Assembly: GCF_002564005.1 (NCBI RefSeq)
Contig: NZ_PDJG01000001.1
Span: 2,852,001 to 2,916,000 of the forward strand
Reading direction: 5' to 3'
Origin: Sanguibacter antarcticus
GTDB lineage: Bacteria; Actinomycetota; Actinomycetes; Actinomycetales; Cellulomonadaceae
Length of the DNA: 64,000 nucleotides
Position numbers and translations under genes: made by a program. The notes beneath the pieces were generated by a model. That model searched no databases and was not told where the DNA came from. It saw only the letters and a program-made list of their open reading frames with translations. Every line of letters begins with the position of its first letter. Within the stretch, counting starts at the first letter, position 1. Shown here one piece after another: positions 53,671 to 63,079 of the stretch.

Positions 53671-55472
53671 TACGCGTCCTTAGGTGTTCTAGGTGTCGTT
53701 GTTCCGTCAGGCGCAGAGGATCCGCGCACAGCGTCGTCGTCTATCATCCCATCCATCAGGATCCCGCTTGTGGATTGTACCGAAACGGGATACATGCCAT
53801 GTGACGTCATTCCTTCGTTCGTCGAGCCGCCACCGTTGACGATGGCCTTGACGATGGTCGCAAGAACGATGACGAGTACCAAGAGCACGAGCGCGATCGT
53901 TGGCCAACCGAGATTTCCGATGCGTTGACCTGTGGTCGTCGACGTACGACGCTGGCTCGTCGGTGCCGTGCGATGGGACGACGACGAGCGCCCCGACGAG
54001 CTTCCCTCGCTGAAGCGACGGCTGGCCTGACGTGTGGGACTCGAGGGGGTACTACCGGCGAGGTCAGGTGCCTCGAAACGCGAGTGGCTCTTTCCCTGAG
54101 CGCTTCCGCGTGCGGTCGCGCCGCGCGGCAGAGGGGTGCGGCGCGCAGCCGGTCGGCTCGCGGCATTGAGGGACGCACGGGTGGGCGACGGCCCGGCGGA
54201 CCGTTCGTGGACAGGGCGCGCCGCAGGCGCAGCCGATCGTTCGCGCGAGACCGCCGGAGTCGGTGGAGGCGTCGGGAGCTGTATCGACGGCGGGGTAGGC
54301 GGCTGGGGGACCGGGGGCAGGGTCGGCGGTGCGACCGGTGTCGCCAGCCTGCCCTCGCGTCGCGGCGGCGCAGGCTCGTGGGCAGGAGGGGGTGACGCGG
54401 CTAGGCTGCCCTCACGGCGTCCGGCCGCCTGACCTGCGGCGATGCGCTGACCAGCGCGGGTGGTCGCGGGCGGTTCCTCGATCGGACCGCGGGCACCGCC
54501 GGCGAGGTGCGACGGCTGACCAGACCGAGGACGTCGTGATGTGACGTCCGAGGCAGGAGCCGCCTTGTCTGGAGCAGGCGTGAAGGTCTCCCGTCGCCCG
54601 GGCGGGGACGAGTTGCCCCGTCGACGCAGGCCGCTGCCCCACGGGTCGGCAGCGATCTCTTCCGCGAGGAGGTCGAAGTTGCGGGCGAGGATGGCTCCGC
54701 TGCGCGGACGGTCGAGAGGATCCTTGCTGAGCATCCGCATGATGAGGTCGGCGAAGCCCGGGTGGATGGACTTCGTCAGGGGTGGGACAGGCTCGTTGAC
54801 GTGCGCGACAGCGATGTCGACCGGGCTGGCGCCCGTGAACGGGCGGTTCCCGACGATCGACTCGTACGCGACGATGCCGAGGGCGTAGATGTCTGACGCC
54901 CCGGTGGCGGCCTTGCCGATCGCTTGCTCGGGCGACAGGTACTGGGCCGTGCCCATGACCATGCCCGCTGCAGTCATGGGGACCTGGTTCGCCGCGAGCG
55001 AGACACCGAAGTCGGTGATCTTCACCTCGCCGGTGCGCTCCAGCAGGATGTTGCCGGGCTTGACGTCGCGATGGACCACCCCGGCGACGTGCGCTGCGTG
55101 CAGCGCACGTGCGGTCTGGGACAGGATCGACAGCAGGCGCAGGACCGGCAGCACCGGCTCGCGCTCGAGGAGGTCGGACATGGGCTCGCCGATGACGAGC
55201 TCCATGACGAGGTACCCGGAGGCTGCCTGCTCGCCGTAGTCGTAGAGCTGGGCGATGTTCGAGTGCGAGAGGGCTGCGCTGTTGCGCGCCTCGGTCCGCA
55301 GCCTGTCGAGGAAGTCCGCGTTCCCGGCGAACTCTTCACGGAGCACCTTGACCGCGACGTCGCGGGCCAACGACTCGTCGTGCGCGACCCAGACCTCACC
55401 CATCCCACCGATGGCGATGAGCCGGACGAGCCGGTACCGACCGCCGAGCGCGATGCCTGCTGCCGGCCTCAC
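53670..55472 (-). CDS. pknA: Serine/threonine protein kinase PknA
   Basis: 600 residues. The kinase domain (about 10-275) has GGMGEV, Lys42, HRDVKPGN with Asp136 and DFG 154-156. A very long Pro/Ser/Arg-rich region of about 250 residues (PPTLPPVPQPPTPPS) precedes one membrane helix near the C-terminus (IALVLLVLVIVLATIVKAIV) and a short outer tail without PASTA domains. PknA acts with PknB in growth control. The GTG at 55472 overlaps the pbpA stop (GTGA). Confidence 0.93.
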   Translation of the reverse strand: MRPAAGIALGGRYRLVRLIAIGGMGEVWVAHDESLARDVAVKVLREEFAGNADFLDRLRTEARNSAALSHSNIAQLYDYGEQAASGYLVMELVIGEPMSDLLEREPVLPVLRLLSILSQTARALHAAHVAGVVHRDVKPGNILLERTGEVKITDFGVSLAANQVPMTAAGMVMGTAQYLSPEQAIGKAATGASDIYALGIVAYESIVGNRPFTGASPVDIAVAHVNEPVPPLTKSIHPGFADLIMRMLSKDPLDRPRSGAILARNFDLLAEEIAADPWGSGLRRRGNSSPPGRRETFTPAPDKAAPASDVTSRRPRSGQPSHLAGGARGPIEEPPATTRAGQRIAAGQAAGRREGSLAASPPPAHEPAPPRREGRLATPVAPPTLPPVPQPPTPPSIQLPTPPPTPAVSRERSAAPAARPVHERSAGPSPTRASLNAASRPAARRTPLPRGATARGSAQGKSHSRFEAPDLAGSTPSSPTRQASRRFSEGSSSGRSSSSHRTAPTSQRRTSTTTGQRIGNLGWPTIALVLLVLVIVLATIVKAIVNGGGSTNEGMTSHGMYPVSVQSTSGILMDGMIDDDAVRGSSAPDGTTTPRTPKDA

Positions 55473-56938
55473 TGGTTGATCACCGCTTCCATGACTGCCC
55501 GGGCGACAGGCGCCGCCGCCCGACCACCTGTGGCTTCGCTGCCGAGGTTCCCACCGTTCTCGATGACGACGGCGACGACGACCTGCGGGTCGTCTGCCGG
55601 CGCGAAGCCGGTGAACCATGCGTGCGGTGCGACGTCGCTCGTGGTCTCGGCCGTACCCGTCTTCCCGGCGACCTGGACCCCGCTGATCTGGGCGGCGGTG
55701 CCCGTGCCGGACTGGACCACCCCGACCATCATGTCTCGCAGCTGCTCGGCCGTCGAGGAGGAGATCGGCTTGCTGAACACGGAGGGGTCGGTCTCGAAAG
55801 CCACCGCGAGGTCCGGGGTGCGGACCTGGTCGATGAGATAGGGCGTCATGAGCTTTCCGTCGTTCGCGATCGCCGCGGACACCATCGCGACCTGGAGCGG
55901 GGTCACCCTGACGCTGGCCTGGCCGATCGCGGACAGTGCGGTCGTCGCGTCGTCGAGAGGCGACCCGTCCGCCTCCTGCGGGAACCGGCTCTGCGTGACG
56001 AAGGTCGGGATCGACAGGTCGGTGTCGAAGCCGAACTCCTCGGCCTGCTCGGCGATCGTCTCGCTGCCGAGGTCGATGCCGAGCTGGCCGAACGCCGTGT
56101 TGCACGAGATGCGCAAAGCATCGGCGAGGGTCATCGTCCCCGTGCTCGAGCAGGTCTCGCCTCCGAAGTTGCCGAGGACGGAGCTCGACTGCGGGAGCGG
56201 GAGCTCGTCGGGTGCCGCGACCTCGCTGGTGGACGTGAGGTCGCCCTCCTCGAGGGCGGCAGCGGCAGTGACGAGCTTGAACGTCGATCCGGGCGGGTAG
56301 GTGTTGCCGCCGATCGCGCGGTTGATGAGCGGGTCGCCGTCCTCGGCGAGGAGCGCCTGGTAGGCGGCGCTCGCGTCCGAGCTCACGTGCCCGGCGAGGA
56401 GGTTGGGATCGTAGCTGGGCTTCGAGACCATCGCGAGGATCGCCCCCGTCGTCGGGTCCAGCGCGACGACCGCTCCACGCTGGTCTCCCAGCGCGTCCCA
56501 TGCTGCCTGCTGCACGACCGGGTCGATCGTCAGCTCGACGGACGAGCCCTGGGGGTCCGCACCGGCGATGAGGTTCTGGAGACGGCTCCACCACAACGAG
56601 TCCGAGGTGCCGTTGAGGTACTCGTTCGCGCGCAGCTCGATCTGGGTACGGCCGTTGACCACAGAGTAGAACCCGGTCACCGGGGCATAGAGGGGCCCGT
56701 TCGTGTACGCGCGCTGGTAGCCGAACGCGTCGTCCACCGGGGTGGACACGGCGACGGCTTCTCCGCCGATGACGATCGGACCGCGGTTGTTGCCGTGCTC
56801 CCGGTAGAGGGTCCGGACGTTGCGAGGGTCGGTGTTGAGATCGGGTGCGCGGAAGTACTGGATCCACGAGGCTGCGCCCATGAGCACGAGAAACATGGCC
56901 AGCATGACGACCGCGACGCGGCGCAGAGGGACGTTCAC
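55469..56938 (-). CDS. pbpA: Class B penicillin-binding protein PbpA
   Basis: 489 residues. One N-terminal membrane helix (VAVVMLAMFLVLMGAASWIQYF) anchors a transpeptidase with the nucleophile in PPGSTFKLV, SCN in RISCNTAFG and KTG in AGKTGTAE. Class B enzymes crosslink peptidoglycan with a SEDS partner, here the RodA encoded immediately upstream (4-bp overlap, GTGA). It lies in the pknB-pknA-pbpA-rodA-pstP cluster conserved in actinobacteria. GTG start at 56938. Confidence 0.95.
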   Translation of the reverse strand: MNVPLRRVAVVMLAMFLVLMGAASWIQYFRAPDLNTDPRNVRTLYREHGNNRGPIVIGGEAVAVSTPVDDAFGYQRAYTNGPLYAPVTGFYSVVNGRTQIELRANEYLNGTSDSLWWSRLQNLIAGADPQGSSVELTIDPVVQQAAWDALGDQRGAVVALDPTTGAILAMVSKPSYDPNLLAGHVSSDASAAYQALLAEDGDPLINRAIGGNTYPPGSTFKLVTAAAALEEGDLTSTSEVAAPDELPLPQSSSVLGNFGGETCSSTGTMTLADALRISCNTAFGQLGIDLGSETIAEQAEEFGFDTDLSIPTFVTQSRFPQEADGSPLDDATTALSAIGQASVRVTPLQVAMVSAAIANDGKLMTPYLIDQVRTPDLAVAFETDPSVFSKPISSSTAEQLRDMMVGVVQSGTGTAAQISGVQVAGKTGTAETTSDVAPHAWFTGFAPADDPQVVVAVVIENGGNLGSEATGGRAAAPVARAVMEAVINQ

Positions 56939-58530
56939 GAGTCCACCCTCCTCACGATCTGGGTCGCGTCGTCTGACGGGACCTCTTGCACGGTCTGCGG
57001 CTCGTCCTCTGACGGGACCGCGCTGACGATCTGTGTCGCGTCGCCCGACGGGACAGTGCTCACGATCTGCGTCGCGTCGTCCGACGGGACCGCGCTGACG
57101 ATCTGCGTCGCGTCGTTGCTGCTCGGACGTTCGCGGACCTCGTCGTGCTCGTCGTCGTCCTGGTCGTCGGCAGGCATGCCACGCAGCGGTAGCGGCGTCG
57201 GCCGTCGCGCGTTGTCGGAGATCCGGATGAGGAGGGCGACGATGATCCAGTTCGCGAGGAGAGACGAGCCACCGTACGCGAGGAACGGCATCGTCAGGCC
57301 GGTCACCGGGATGACGCGCGTCACACCGCCGACGACGACGAAGACCTGCCAGGCGAGGACGAAGGCGACGCCGCCGGCAAGGAGCTTTCCGAACCCGTCT
57401 CGGGTACCGATCGCGATCCGCATGCCGCGCTCGACGAAGAGGAGGTACATGACGAGGATCGCGAGCAGGCCCGTCAGGCCGAGCTCTTCGCCGAGGGACG
57501 CGACGATGAAGTCCGAGGACGCGTACGGGACGAGGTCCGGTCGGCCGTCCCCCCAACCTGTCCCGAACAGTCCGCCGTTGGCGAGGCCGAACAACCCACG
57601 GACGAGCTGTCCGGAGCCGCCGAACGCCTGGTTGAAGACTGACGTGTCCATGGCGTTGAGCCAGGCGTCGAAACGGCCCTGGACGTGGGTGATGGAGGTT
57701 GCGGCGATGAAGGCGCCTCCAGCGAACAGCGTGAGGCCGATGATGACCCAGCTGATGCGTTCGGTGGCGACGTAGATCATCGCGACGAAGAGGCCGAAGA
57801 ACAGCAGCGACGTCCCGAGGTCACGCTCGAAGACGAGGACCGCGAGGGACGCGATCCACACGATGATGATCGGACCGAGGTCGCGTGCTCGAGGCAGCTG
57901 GAGGCCGAACATCTTGCGACCGGCCAGCGTGAGGGTGTCTCGGTTGGTCACCAGATAGCCGGCGAAGAAGACGGCGAACGAGATCTTGGCGAACTCTGCC
58001 GGCTGGAGGGACGCCGGCCCGAGGCGGATCCAGATACGGGCTCCGTTGATCTGCGTGCCGATGCCCGGGACGAGCGGCAGGACCACGAGGACGAGCCCGA
58101 TGATCATGGCCGTGTACGTGTACCGACGCAGCGTGCGGTGGTCGTGCAGGAACCACAGGACGGCGACGGCGGCGATCATCCCGAACGCCGTCCAGCCGAG
58201 CTGTCGGTTCGCCAGGGCGGAGTCGCCGCCCTTGAAGTGGTTCGCGAGGTCGAGCCGGTAGATCATCGCGAGGCCGATGCCGTTGAGCCCGACCGCGATC
58301 GGCAGCAGCGCAGGGTCGGCGAAGGGCGCCTTCTTGCGCACGATGAAGTGGAGCCCGAGGCCCAGGGCGAGCATCCCGCCCGCGAGGACGTAGAAGTTGC
58401 CGGGGACCCGCCCTTCCATCGACAGGCCGACCAGGGCGTAGGCCCCGATCCCGAGAGCCAGCGCGAGGAGCAGGAGCGTCAGCTCGCTGGCGCGTCCGCT
58501 GCGAACCCGAGACGGCTCGACGGTTGCCAT
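56935..58530 (-). CDS. rodA: SEDS-family peptidoglycan polymerase RodA/FtsW
   Basis: 531 residues. About 12 membrane helices with SEDS signatures: NGARIWIRLGPASLQPAEFAKI, FERDLGTSLLFFG, SDFIVASLGEELG and PVTGLTMPFLAYGGSSLLANW. It polymerises glycan strands with PbpA. The cytoplasmic C-terminal tail (about 450-531) ends in five 12-residue repeats with the core DATQIV. The ATG at 58530 shares its A with the last base of the pstP stop. Confidence 0.95.
   Translation of the reverse strand: MATVEPSRVRSGRASELTLLLLALALGIGAYALVGLSMEGRVPGNFYVLAGGMLALGLGLHFIVRKKAPFADPALLPIAVGLNGIGLAMIYRLDLANHFKGGDSALANRQLGWTAFGMIAAVAVLWFLHDHRTLRRYTYTAMIIGLVLVVLPLVPGIGTQINGARIWIRLGPASLQPAEFAKISFAVFFAGYLVTNRDTLTLAGRKMFGLQLPRARDLGPIIIVWIASLAVLVFERDLGTSLLFFGLFVAMIYVATERISWVIIGLTLFAGGAFIAATSITHVQGRFDAWLNAMDTSVFNQAFGGSGQLVRGLFGLANGGLFGTGWGDGRPDLVPYASSDFIVASLGEELGLTGLLAILVMYLLFVERGMRIAIGTRDGFGKLLAGGVAFVLAWQVFVVVGGVTRVIPVTGLTMPFLAYGGSSLLANWIIVALLIRISDNARRPTPLPLRGMPADDQDDDEHDEVRERPSSNDATQIVSAVPSDDATQIVSTVPSGDATQIVSAVPSEDEPQTVQEVPSDDATQIVRRVDS
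56938..57117 (-). repeat. Five tandem 36-bp repeats encoding the RodA tail
   Basis: Residues 472-531 are five units of [N/D/G/E]-D-A-T-Q-I-V-S-[A/T]-V-P-S; unit 4 diverges (EDEPQTVQEVPS) and loses the central Thr. The DNA repeats are imperfect with the same 36-bp period. Four units keep the Thr between acidic and hydrophobic residues. Confidence 0.85.
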
Positions 58531-59948
58531 CAGCCGGTGCCTTCCTTGGTCGTGGGCTGCGCATCCTCGACGAGGTCAGCGACCCGTTCACGGGCGTCCT
58601 CGAGCGAGGTCGCCCTGATGGTCCGGTCGAGCTGGTTCGCGACGAAGGTCTCGAGGCTGTCCGCCTCGAGGTCGGTCGTCTCGATGACCGACGAGAGGCT
58701 GATCGGGCCCGCGCTCTGCGCGATGCCCTGGAAGATCGCTACTCGACCGCTCTCGACGCCGACGTAGTACTGCGTCTGGGTCCAGCGGTAGCCCCACCAG
58801 GCCCCTGCGGTGAGGAGCCCACCGACGACGAGGAACGTGACGAGCGTCCAGACCCAACGGAACCGTGGCTCGTCGTCGTCGACCTCAGAGTCGGCACGGG
58901 CCTGGGCGCGCGCCTGTGCGCGGGCTTGCTTGCGCGCGGCCTTCTCGGCCTTCTTGCGGCGCCGGCGGCTCGTCTTCGGTGGTGGGAGCACCTCGTCCAT
59001 CGTGAGGACGTCCTCGAACGAGGGGGCGCTGCCTGGCAGCGTCGAGCTCGTCTGGGAGGCGGGGGCGGTGAGCGCGTCGACCGTCGCGCGCGCCTCGGCG
59101 AGGAGAGCAGCAGCACGCGCTGCCGGACCGTCGGCGGCGACCGTGGGGGCGTCCCTGCTGATCGCGACCGAGCCGACGACCTGCACGCCCGTGTACGGGC
59201 CGGCGCCGTCGGGGACGTCGTCGAGGTCGACGATGTCGGCGACGATGCACGTGACGTTGTCCGAGCCTCCGGCGCGCAGGGCGAGCTGGATGAGCCGCTC
59301 CGCGCACGACTCGACGTCGGGGACGTCGTTGAGCGTCCGCTCGAGGGTCTCCGCGCTGACGAAGCCGCTCAGCCCGTCGGAGCACAGCAGCCACCGGTCG
59401 CCGGGGTGAGCCTCTCGGACCGACAGGTCCGGGCTGAGCTCGAGGTCGAAGTCTCCGAGGACGCGCATGACGACCGAGCGCTGAGGGTGGTGCTCTGCCT
59501 CGTCCGGAGTGATCTTCCCGGTGTCGACGAGGTGCTGGACGAACGTGTGGTCCTTGGTGACCTGGCTGAGGTGGCCGTCGCGCAGCACGTAGGCGCGGGA
59601 GTCGCCCATGTGCGCCATCGCGAGCTTGTTGCCCGACCGCAGCAGGGCCGTGACCGTCGTGCCCATGCCCCCGAGCTCTGCGTCCTCGCGAGCGCGGCGG
59701 ACGAGCTCGAGCCGCGCGGTCTCGATCGCGCGCTCGAGCCGCTGCAGGATCTCGTGCGACCCGAAGGCCTCGCCGTCGAGCGGGGCCAGCGACGCGACAG
59801 CCAACGAGGACGCGATGTCGCCGCCTGCGTGCCCGCCCATCCCGTCAGCGACGAGGAGCAGATGAGGCCCGGCGTACGCGGAGTCTTGGTTGTTCGAGCG
59901 CACGAGTCCCACGTCAGAGCGCGCGGCGTACCGCAAGGCGATCGTCAT
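58530..59948 (-). CDS. pstP: PP2C-family protein phosphatase PstP
   Basis: 472 residues. The catalytic domain (1-240) carries the metal-binding motifs RSNNQDSA, LVADGMGGHAGG (Asp35), MGDSRAYVLR and GGSDNVTCIVAD. A basic linker (RRRRKKAEKAARKQARAQ) and one membrane helix (VWTLVTFLVVGGLLTAGAWWGY) lead to an outer domain of about 80 residues. It removes phosphates placed by PknA and PknB. Neighbours are fhaB upstream (4-bp gap) and rodA downstream. Confidence 0.95.
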   Translation of the reverse strand: MTIALRYAARSDVGLVRSNNQDSAYAGPHLLLVADGMGGHAGGDIASSLAVASLAPLDGEAFGSHEILQRLERAIETARLELVRRAREDAELGGMGTTVTALLRSGNKLAMAHMGDSRAYVLRDGHLSQVTKDHTFVQHLVDTGKITPDEAEHHPQRSVVMRVLGDFDLELSPDLSVREAHPGDRWLLCSDGLSGFVSAETLERTLNDVPDVESCAERLIQLALRAGGSDNVTCIVADIVDLDDVPDGAGPYTGVQVVGSVAISRDAPTVAADGPAARAAALLAEARATVDALTAPASQTSSTLPGSAPSFEDVLTMDEVLPPPKTSRRRRKKAEKAARKQARAQARAQARADSEVDDDEPRFRWVWTLVTFLVVGGLLTAGAWWGYRWTQTQYYVGVESGRVAIFQGIAQSAGPISLSSVIETTDLEADSLETFVANQLDRTIRATSLEDARERVADLVEDAQPTTKEGTG

Positions 59949-59952
59949 GGCA

Positions 59953-60447
59953 CTACCTCTGCAGCTCGACGACGCTCTGCCCCACGCGCACCTGCGTGCC
60001 GGGGGAGAGTGGCGTCGGTTCGCTCACGCGTTTCGAGCCGATGAAGGTGCCGTTCGTGGAGCCGAGGTCCTCGAGGATCCACTGCTCGCCGGACGGGAAG
60101 ATCCGGGCGTGACGGGAGGACGAGTAGTCGTCGTCGAGCACGAGGGTGCAGCTCGGTGCGCGGCCGATGAGGATGGCCGACGTCGAGAGAGGGAGCGTGG
60201 TGCCACGCAGCGGTCCTTCGGTCACGACGAGCTTCGTCGGCCGCGTGCGGGATGCCGCGGACGGACGCGCGGGCGGCGGGTTGGGCATGCCGCTCTGGGC
60301 CACGAGGTTCTCGCGCGGGCCGCCGCGGGTCGAGGTGATGCGGGTGCCGTAGAGATCGCGCCGCAGCACGCGGACGATCGAGTAGACGAAGAGCCACAGC
60401 AAGACCAGGTAGCCCAGCCGCAGCAGGGTCATCGTCAGTTCGCTCAT
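59953..60447 (-). CDS. fhaB: FHA-domain protein FhaB (FipA-like)
   Basis: 164 residues. An N-terminal membrane helix (LLRLGYLVLLWLFVYSIVRVLRRDLYG) is followed by a cytoplasmic FHA domain with LIGRAPSCTLVLDDDYSSSRHARI and LEDLGSTNGTFI, including the Arg, Ser and His that bind phosphothreonine. It reads phosphorylation by PknA/PknB; the mycobacterial relative links to FtsZ and FtsQ. It lies between fhaA and pstP. Confidence 0.93.
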   Translation of the reverse strand: MSELTMTLLRLGYLVLLWLFVYSIVRVLRRDLYGTRITSTRGGPRENLVAQSGMPNPPPARPSAASRTRPTKLVVTEGPLRGTTLPLSTSAILIGRAPSCTLVLDDDYSSSRHARIFPSGEQWILEDLGSTNGTFIGSKRVSEPTPLSPGTQVRVGQSVVELQR

Positions 60448-60457
60448 CCGGACCGGT

Positions 60458-61174
60458 TCACCAATCTCCGCGTGCAGAGTCGTCAGATACGCCTGTCCAG
60501 AACATGATCCGCGTCCGACCGATGGTCAACGAGTTTCCGTCGAGGAGTGTTGCGGCCGGGACCTGGTGGCCCTCGACGTACAGCCCGTTCGTCGAGCCGA
60601 GGTCCGTCGCGATGACGCCGTCGGACGTCATGCGGATCTCGAGGTGACGACGTGAGACCCCTGGGTCGTCGACGACGATGTCGGCTTCCGCTCCACGCCC
60701 GATGACCGTGACCGGTCCGGTGAGGAGGTAGCGCTGGCCGTCGATGTCGACGAGAGGGTGTCGTGAGCTCGGTGCAGAGGAGGCCGCCGGTGCGACCGCA
60801 CCGCGGACCGTCGACGACTGCACCTCGAAGCGGCCGACCTCGAGCTCCTCGACCTCCTGGAAGGAGACGGTCACCGCTCCGACGAACGCATAGTGCTGCG
60901 ATCCTGCGTAGTGGGTGAGGTTGGCCGCCAGCTCGTCGGCCATCGTCTCTGCACCCCAGCCGTCGACCTGCGCGAAGTCTTCGGTCGCGAGGTGGATGGT
61001 GAAGACGTTGGGCACGACGGTGCGGTCCCTGTCGACGACTGCCGCACGGTCGTCGACCTCACGGCGCAGGGCGCTGGCGAGCTCGACAGGCTTGAGCTCA
61101 CTGCGGAAAACCCGGGCGAACGTGTTGTTCACAGCGCGCTCGACGCTCTTCTCGAATCGGTCGAGAACTCCCAT
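60458..61174 (-). CDS. fhaA: FHA-domain protein FhaA (DUF3662)
   Basis: 238 residues. The N-terminal DUF3662 domain (about 1-120: MGVLDRFEKSVERAVNNTFARVFRSELKPVELA) and a short linker precede a C-terminal FHA domain with VIGRGAEADIVVDDPGVSRRHLEI and TDLGSTNGLYV. In mycobacteria FhaA binds the phosphorylated MurJ pseudokinase and restrains wall synthesis. It is the first gene of the fhaA-fhaB-pstP-rodA-pbpA-pknA-pknB cluster. A hairpin (GCGGTCCCC/GGGGACCGC, 61203-61226) lies in its likely leader. Confidence 0.94.
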   Translation of the reverse strand: MGVLDRFEKSVERAVNNTFARVFRSELKPVELASALRREVDDRAAVVDRDRTVVPNVFTIHLATEDFAQVDGWGAETMADELAANLTHYAGSQHYAFVGAVTVSFQEVEELEVGRFEVQSSTVRGAVAPAASSAPSSRHPLVDIDGQRYLLTGPVTVIGRGAEADIVVDDPGVSRRHLEIRMTSDGVIATDLGSTNGLYVEGHQVPAATLLDGNSLTIGRTRIMFWTGVSDDSARGDW

Positions 61175-61368
61175 GCCGCCTCCTTCCGTCCACTCGCGCG
61201 GGGCGGTCCCCGTCGTCGGGGACCGCTCGGTTCGGATCTATGATTGCTGAGTACAGGTCACGAAGTCGGTTGCGACGCGCTCCCGACCCAAGTTCATCGT
61301 ATAGACCAAACGATGTGGTGACGGCAATGTGAAGAGTTGATCCCCGCCGTGGTAATGTTCTGCGGCAC

Positions 61369-61451
61369 GCGTGAGTGGCGGAATGGCAGACGCGCCGGCT
61401 TCAGGTGCCGGTGCCCGAAAGGGCGTGGGGGTTCAAGTCCCCCCTCACGCA
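61369..61451 (+). tRNA. tRNA-Leu (CAG)
   Basis: 83 nt with a long variable arm: acceptor GCGTGAG/CTCACGC, anticodon CAG at 61402-61404 in loop TTCAGGT, T-loop GTTCAAGTC and discriminator A. No encoded CCA. A TAATGT -10 element lies at 61353-61358. Confidence 0.96.
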
Positions 61452-61474
61452 CAAGATCCGTTCAACGGATTGTT

Positions 61475-61512
61475 CGAAGGCCCCGACCAGGGAAACCCGG
61501 TCGGGGCCTTCG
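61475..61512 (+). terminator. Terminator after tRNA-Leu
   Basis: CGAAGGCCCCGACC (61475-61488) pairs with GGTCGGGGCCTTCG (61499-61512), a 14-bp stem 24 nt after the tRNA; it may also stop the convergent flavin-enzyme gene. Confidence 0.85.
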
Positions 61513-61561
61513 GTGCATCGTGGTGGGTCGTCGCACGGACTGTCCGAGCTCTGTCCGGGGT

Positions 61562-62623
61562 CTACGCGGGGAGCAGCTCGGCACCGAGAAGACGCAACGT
61601 CTCCTCACGGGTGTCCGACCGGCGGTTGTCCGCACCCACGTGCACGGACGAGACGGGCGCGAGCATGACCTCGTCCGCACCGACGCCGTCGGCAAGCTCG
61701 CGGACCGCGGCAGCCGCGACGTCCGGGGTGCCGATCGCCCACGTCGAGCGCATCTGGTCGAGCATCGGCTGGTGCTCGGGCGCGACGCCGACAGCCTCGG
61801 CGTCCTCGATGAGCTCGAGCGGCTCGAGCCCCTGCCCCGTGCGCAGGCGGATCATCGACATCGCGTACGGGAGCGCCCGCCTCTCGGCCTCTTCGGCGGT
61901 CTCGGCGACGACCGCGTTGATGATCGCGAAGGTCGTGGGAGCCTCGAGGTGCTCAGACGGTCGGAACTGGGACCGGTACGTCGCCATGGCCTCGGCCGTG
62001 CCCTGGCCGGCGAAGTGGTGGGCGAACACGTAGGGCAGGCCGAGCGCTGCCGCGAGCTGCGCCGAGTACATGGACGAGCCCAGCAGCCACACGGCTGCCG
62101 CAGAGGTCGCGCGCGGCGTCGCCTTGAGCCCGTAGGAGCGTCCGCGCAGGTCCAGGGTCATCCCTGTACCGGACATGAGCTCGGCGACGTCGCGGACGTC
62201 GTCAGGGAAGGTGTCGACGGCGTCGCGGCCCTGTGCTGCGCTCGAGCGCAGCATGTGGCTCGTCACCGGGTCGGAGCCCGGGGCGCGACCGATGCCGAGG
62301 TCGATGCGGCCCGGGAAGGCAGCCTCGAGGAGAGCGAACTGCTCAGCGATGACGAGCGGGGCGTGGTTCGGGAGCATCACGCCGCCAGAGCCGACGCGGA
62401 TGCGCTGCGTGGCGGCTGCGAGGAGCGAGATGATCACGGCCGGGTTCGTCGACGCCACGGCAGGCATGTTGTGGTGCTCCGCGACCCAGTAGCGGGTGAA
62501 CCCCAGCTCGTCGGCAGTCTGGGCGAGGCGGGTGCTCGCCGCGAGGGCGTCGGAGGTGGTCTGGTCGCTGCGGACGGGGACGAGGTCGAGGACGGACAGC
62601 GCTGTGCGGGGGAGTGGGGTCAC
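61562..62623 (-). CDS. LLM-class flavin-dependent oxidoreductase
   Basis: 353 residues of the bacterial luciferase-like monooxygenase superfamily, with a TIM barrel that uses reduced FMN. The start [14 protein letters not shown], the motif [28 protein letters not shown] and [11 protein letters not shown] are typical of the MsnO8/alkanal-monooxygenase-like group. The substrate and the flavin reductase partner are unknown. GTG start at 62623; the small membrane protein gene is 36 bp upstream on the same strand. Confidence 0.9.
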   Translation of the reverse strand: MTPLPRTALSVLDLVPVRSDQTTSDALAASTRLAQTADELGFTRYWVAEHHNMPAVASTNPAVIISLLAAATQRIRVGSGGVMLPNHAPLVIAEQFALLEAAFPGRIDLGIGRAPGSDPVTSHMLRSSAAQGRDAVDTFPDDVRDVAELMSGTGMTLDLRGRSYGLKATPRATSAAAVWLLGSSMYSAQLAAALGLPYVFAHHFAGQGTAEAMATYRSQFRPSEHLEAPTTFAIINAVVAETAEEAERRALPYAMSMIRLRTGQGLEPLELIEDAEAVGVAPEHQPMLDQMRSTWAIGTPDVAAAAVRELADGVGADEVMLAPVSSVHVGADNRRSDTREETLRLLGAELLPA

Positions 62624-62659
62624 CCACGGTGCAACGGGAGCGACCCGTGCGGTATTCCG

Positions 62660-62926
62660 TCAGTGCGCAGCGATACGGCTGCGGGTGATCGCGCGCAGCG
62701 CGAAGACCCCGATCCCGACCCAGATGACGTTGACGACCGCCGAGGGCCACGCACCGTAGACGGTGGCGCTCACGGAGAGCAGGGCGGCACCGACGATGTT
62801 CATGGCCTGGAACCGCAGGGAGTCCGGTGTGATCCGCTTCGTCGTGACCAGCCCGTAGGCGATGACGGCGGTGATCGCACCCGTCCACCCGATGGCGGTG
62901 AGTGCAAGCTGGACGGCAGCGGACAT
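62660..62926 (-). CDS. Small membrane protein, CBU_0592-like
   Basis: 88 residues with three hydrophobic segments: LALTAIGWTGAITAVIAYGLV, FQAMNIVGAALLSVSATVYG and AVVNVIWVGIGVFALRAI. The pattern resembles the small CBU_0592 family of unknown function. The ATG at 62926 has AGGAG 6 nt upstream; longer frames lead into the lysR gene on the other strand and are not credible. It is divergent from lysR, which may control it. Confidence 0.75.
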   Translation of the reverse strand: MSAAVQLALTAIGWTGAITAVIAYGLVTTKRITPDSLRFQAMNIVGAALLSVSATVYGAWPSAVVNVIWVGIGVFALRAITRSRIAAH

Positions 62927-63040
62927 GACGTGCTCCTTGGGGATGGTGGGGGACGTGGCCGTGCCAGCGGCTCTGCGTCCCAGGTGGTGCGTCACCTGCG
63001 GTGACGTCACAAGTGTGGCGGTCAAAGTCATGTAGCACAA

Positions 63041-63079
63041 TTGAACGATTCTCTTTAACCCATGTAGCATCTCTACATG
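63041..63079 (+). promoter_or_regulatory. lysR promoter and overlapping inverted repeat
   Basis: TTGAAC (63041-63046), 18 bp, TAGCAT (63065-63070), then 6 nt to the ATG at 63077, a leaderless layout. CATGTAG-N5-CTACATG (63061-63079) is a perfect inverted repeat covering the -10 and start codon. A further copy of CATGTAGCA is at 63029-63037. Confidence 0.6.

Noticed and set aside
63001..63010. GTGACGTCAC palindrome upstream of the small membrane protein
   Set aside because: A 10-bp palindrome is expected by chance at this GC content and is not aligned with a promoter element I can defend.
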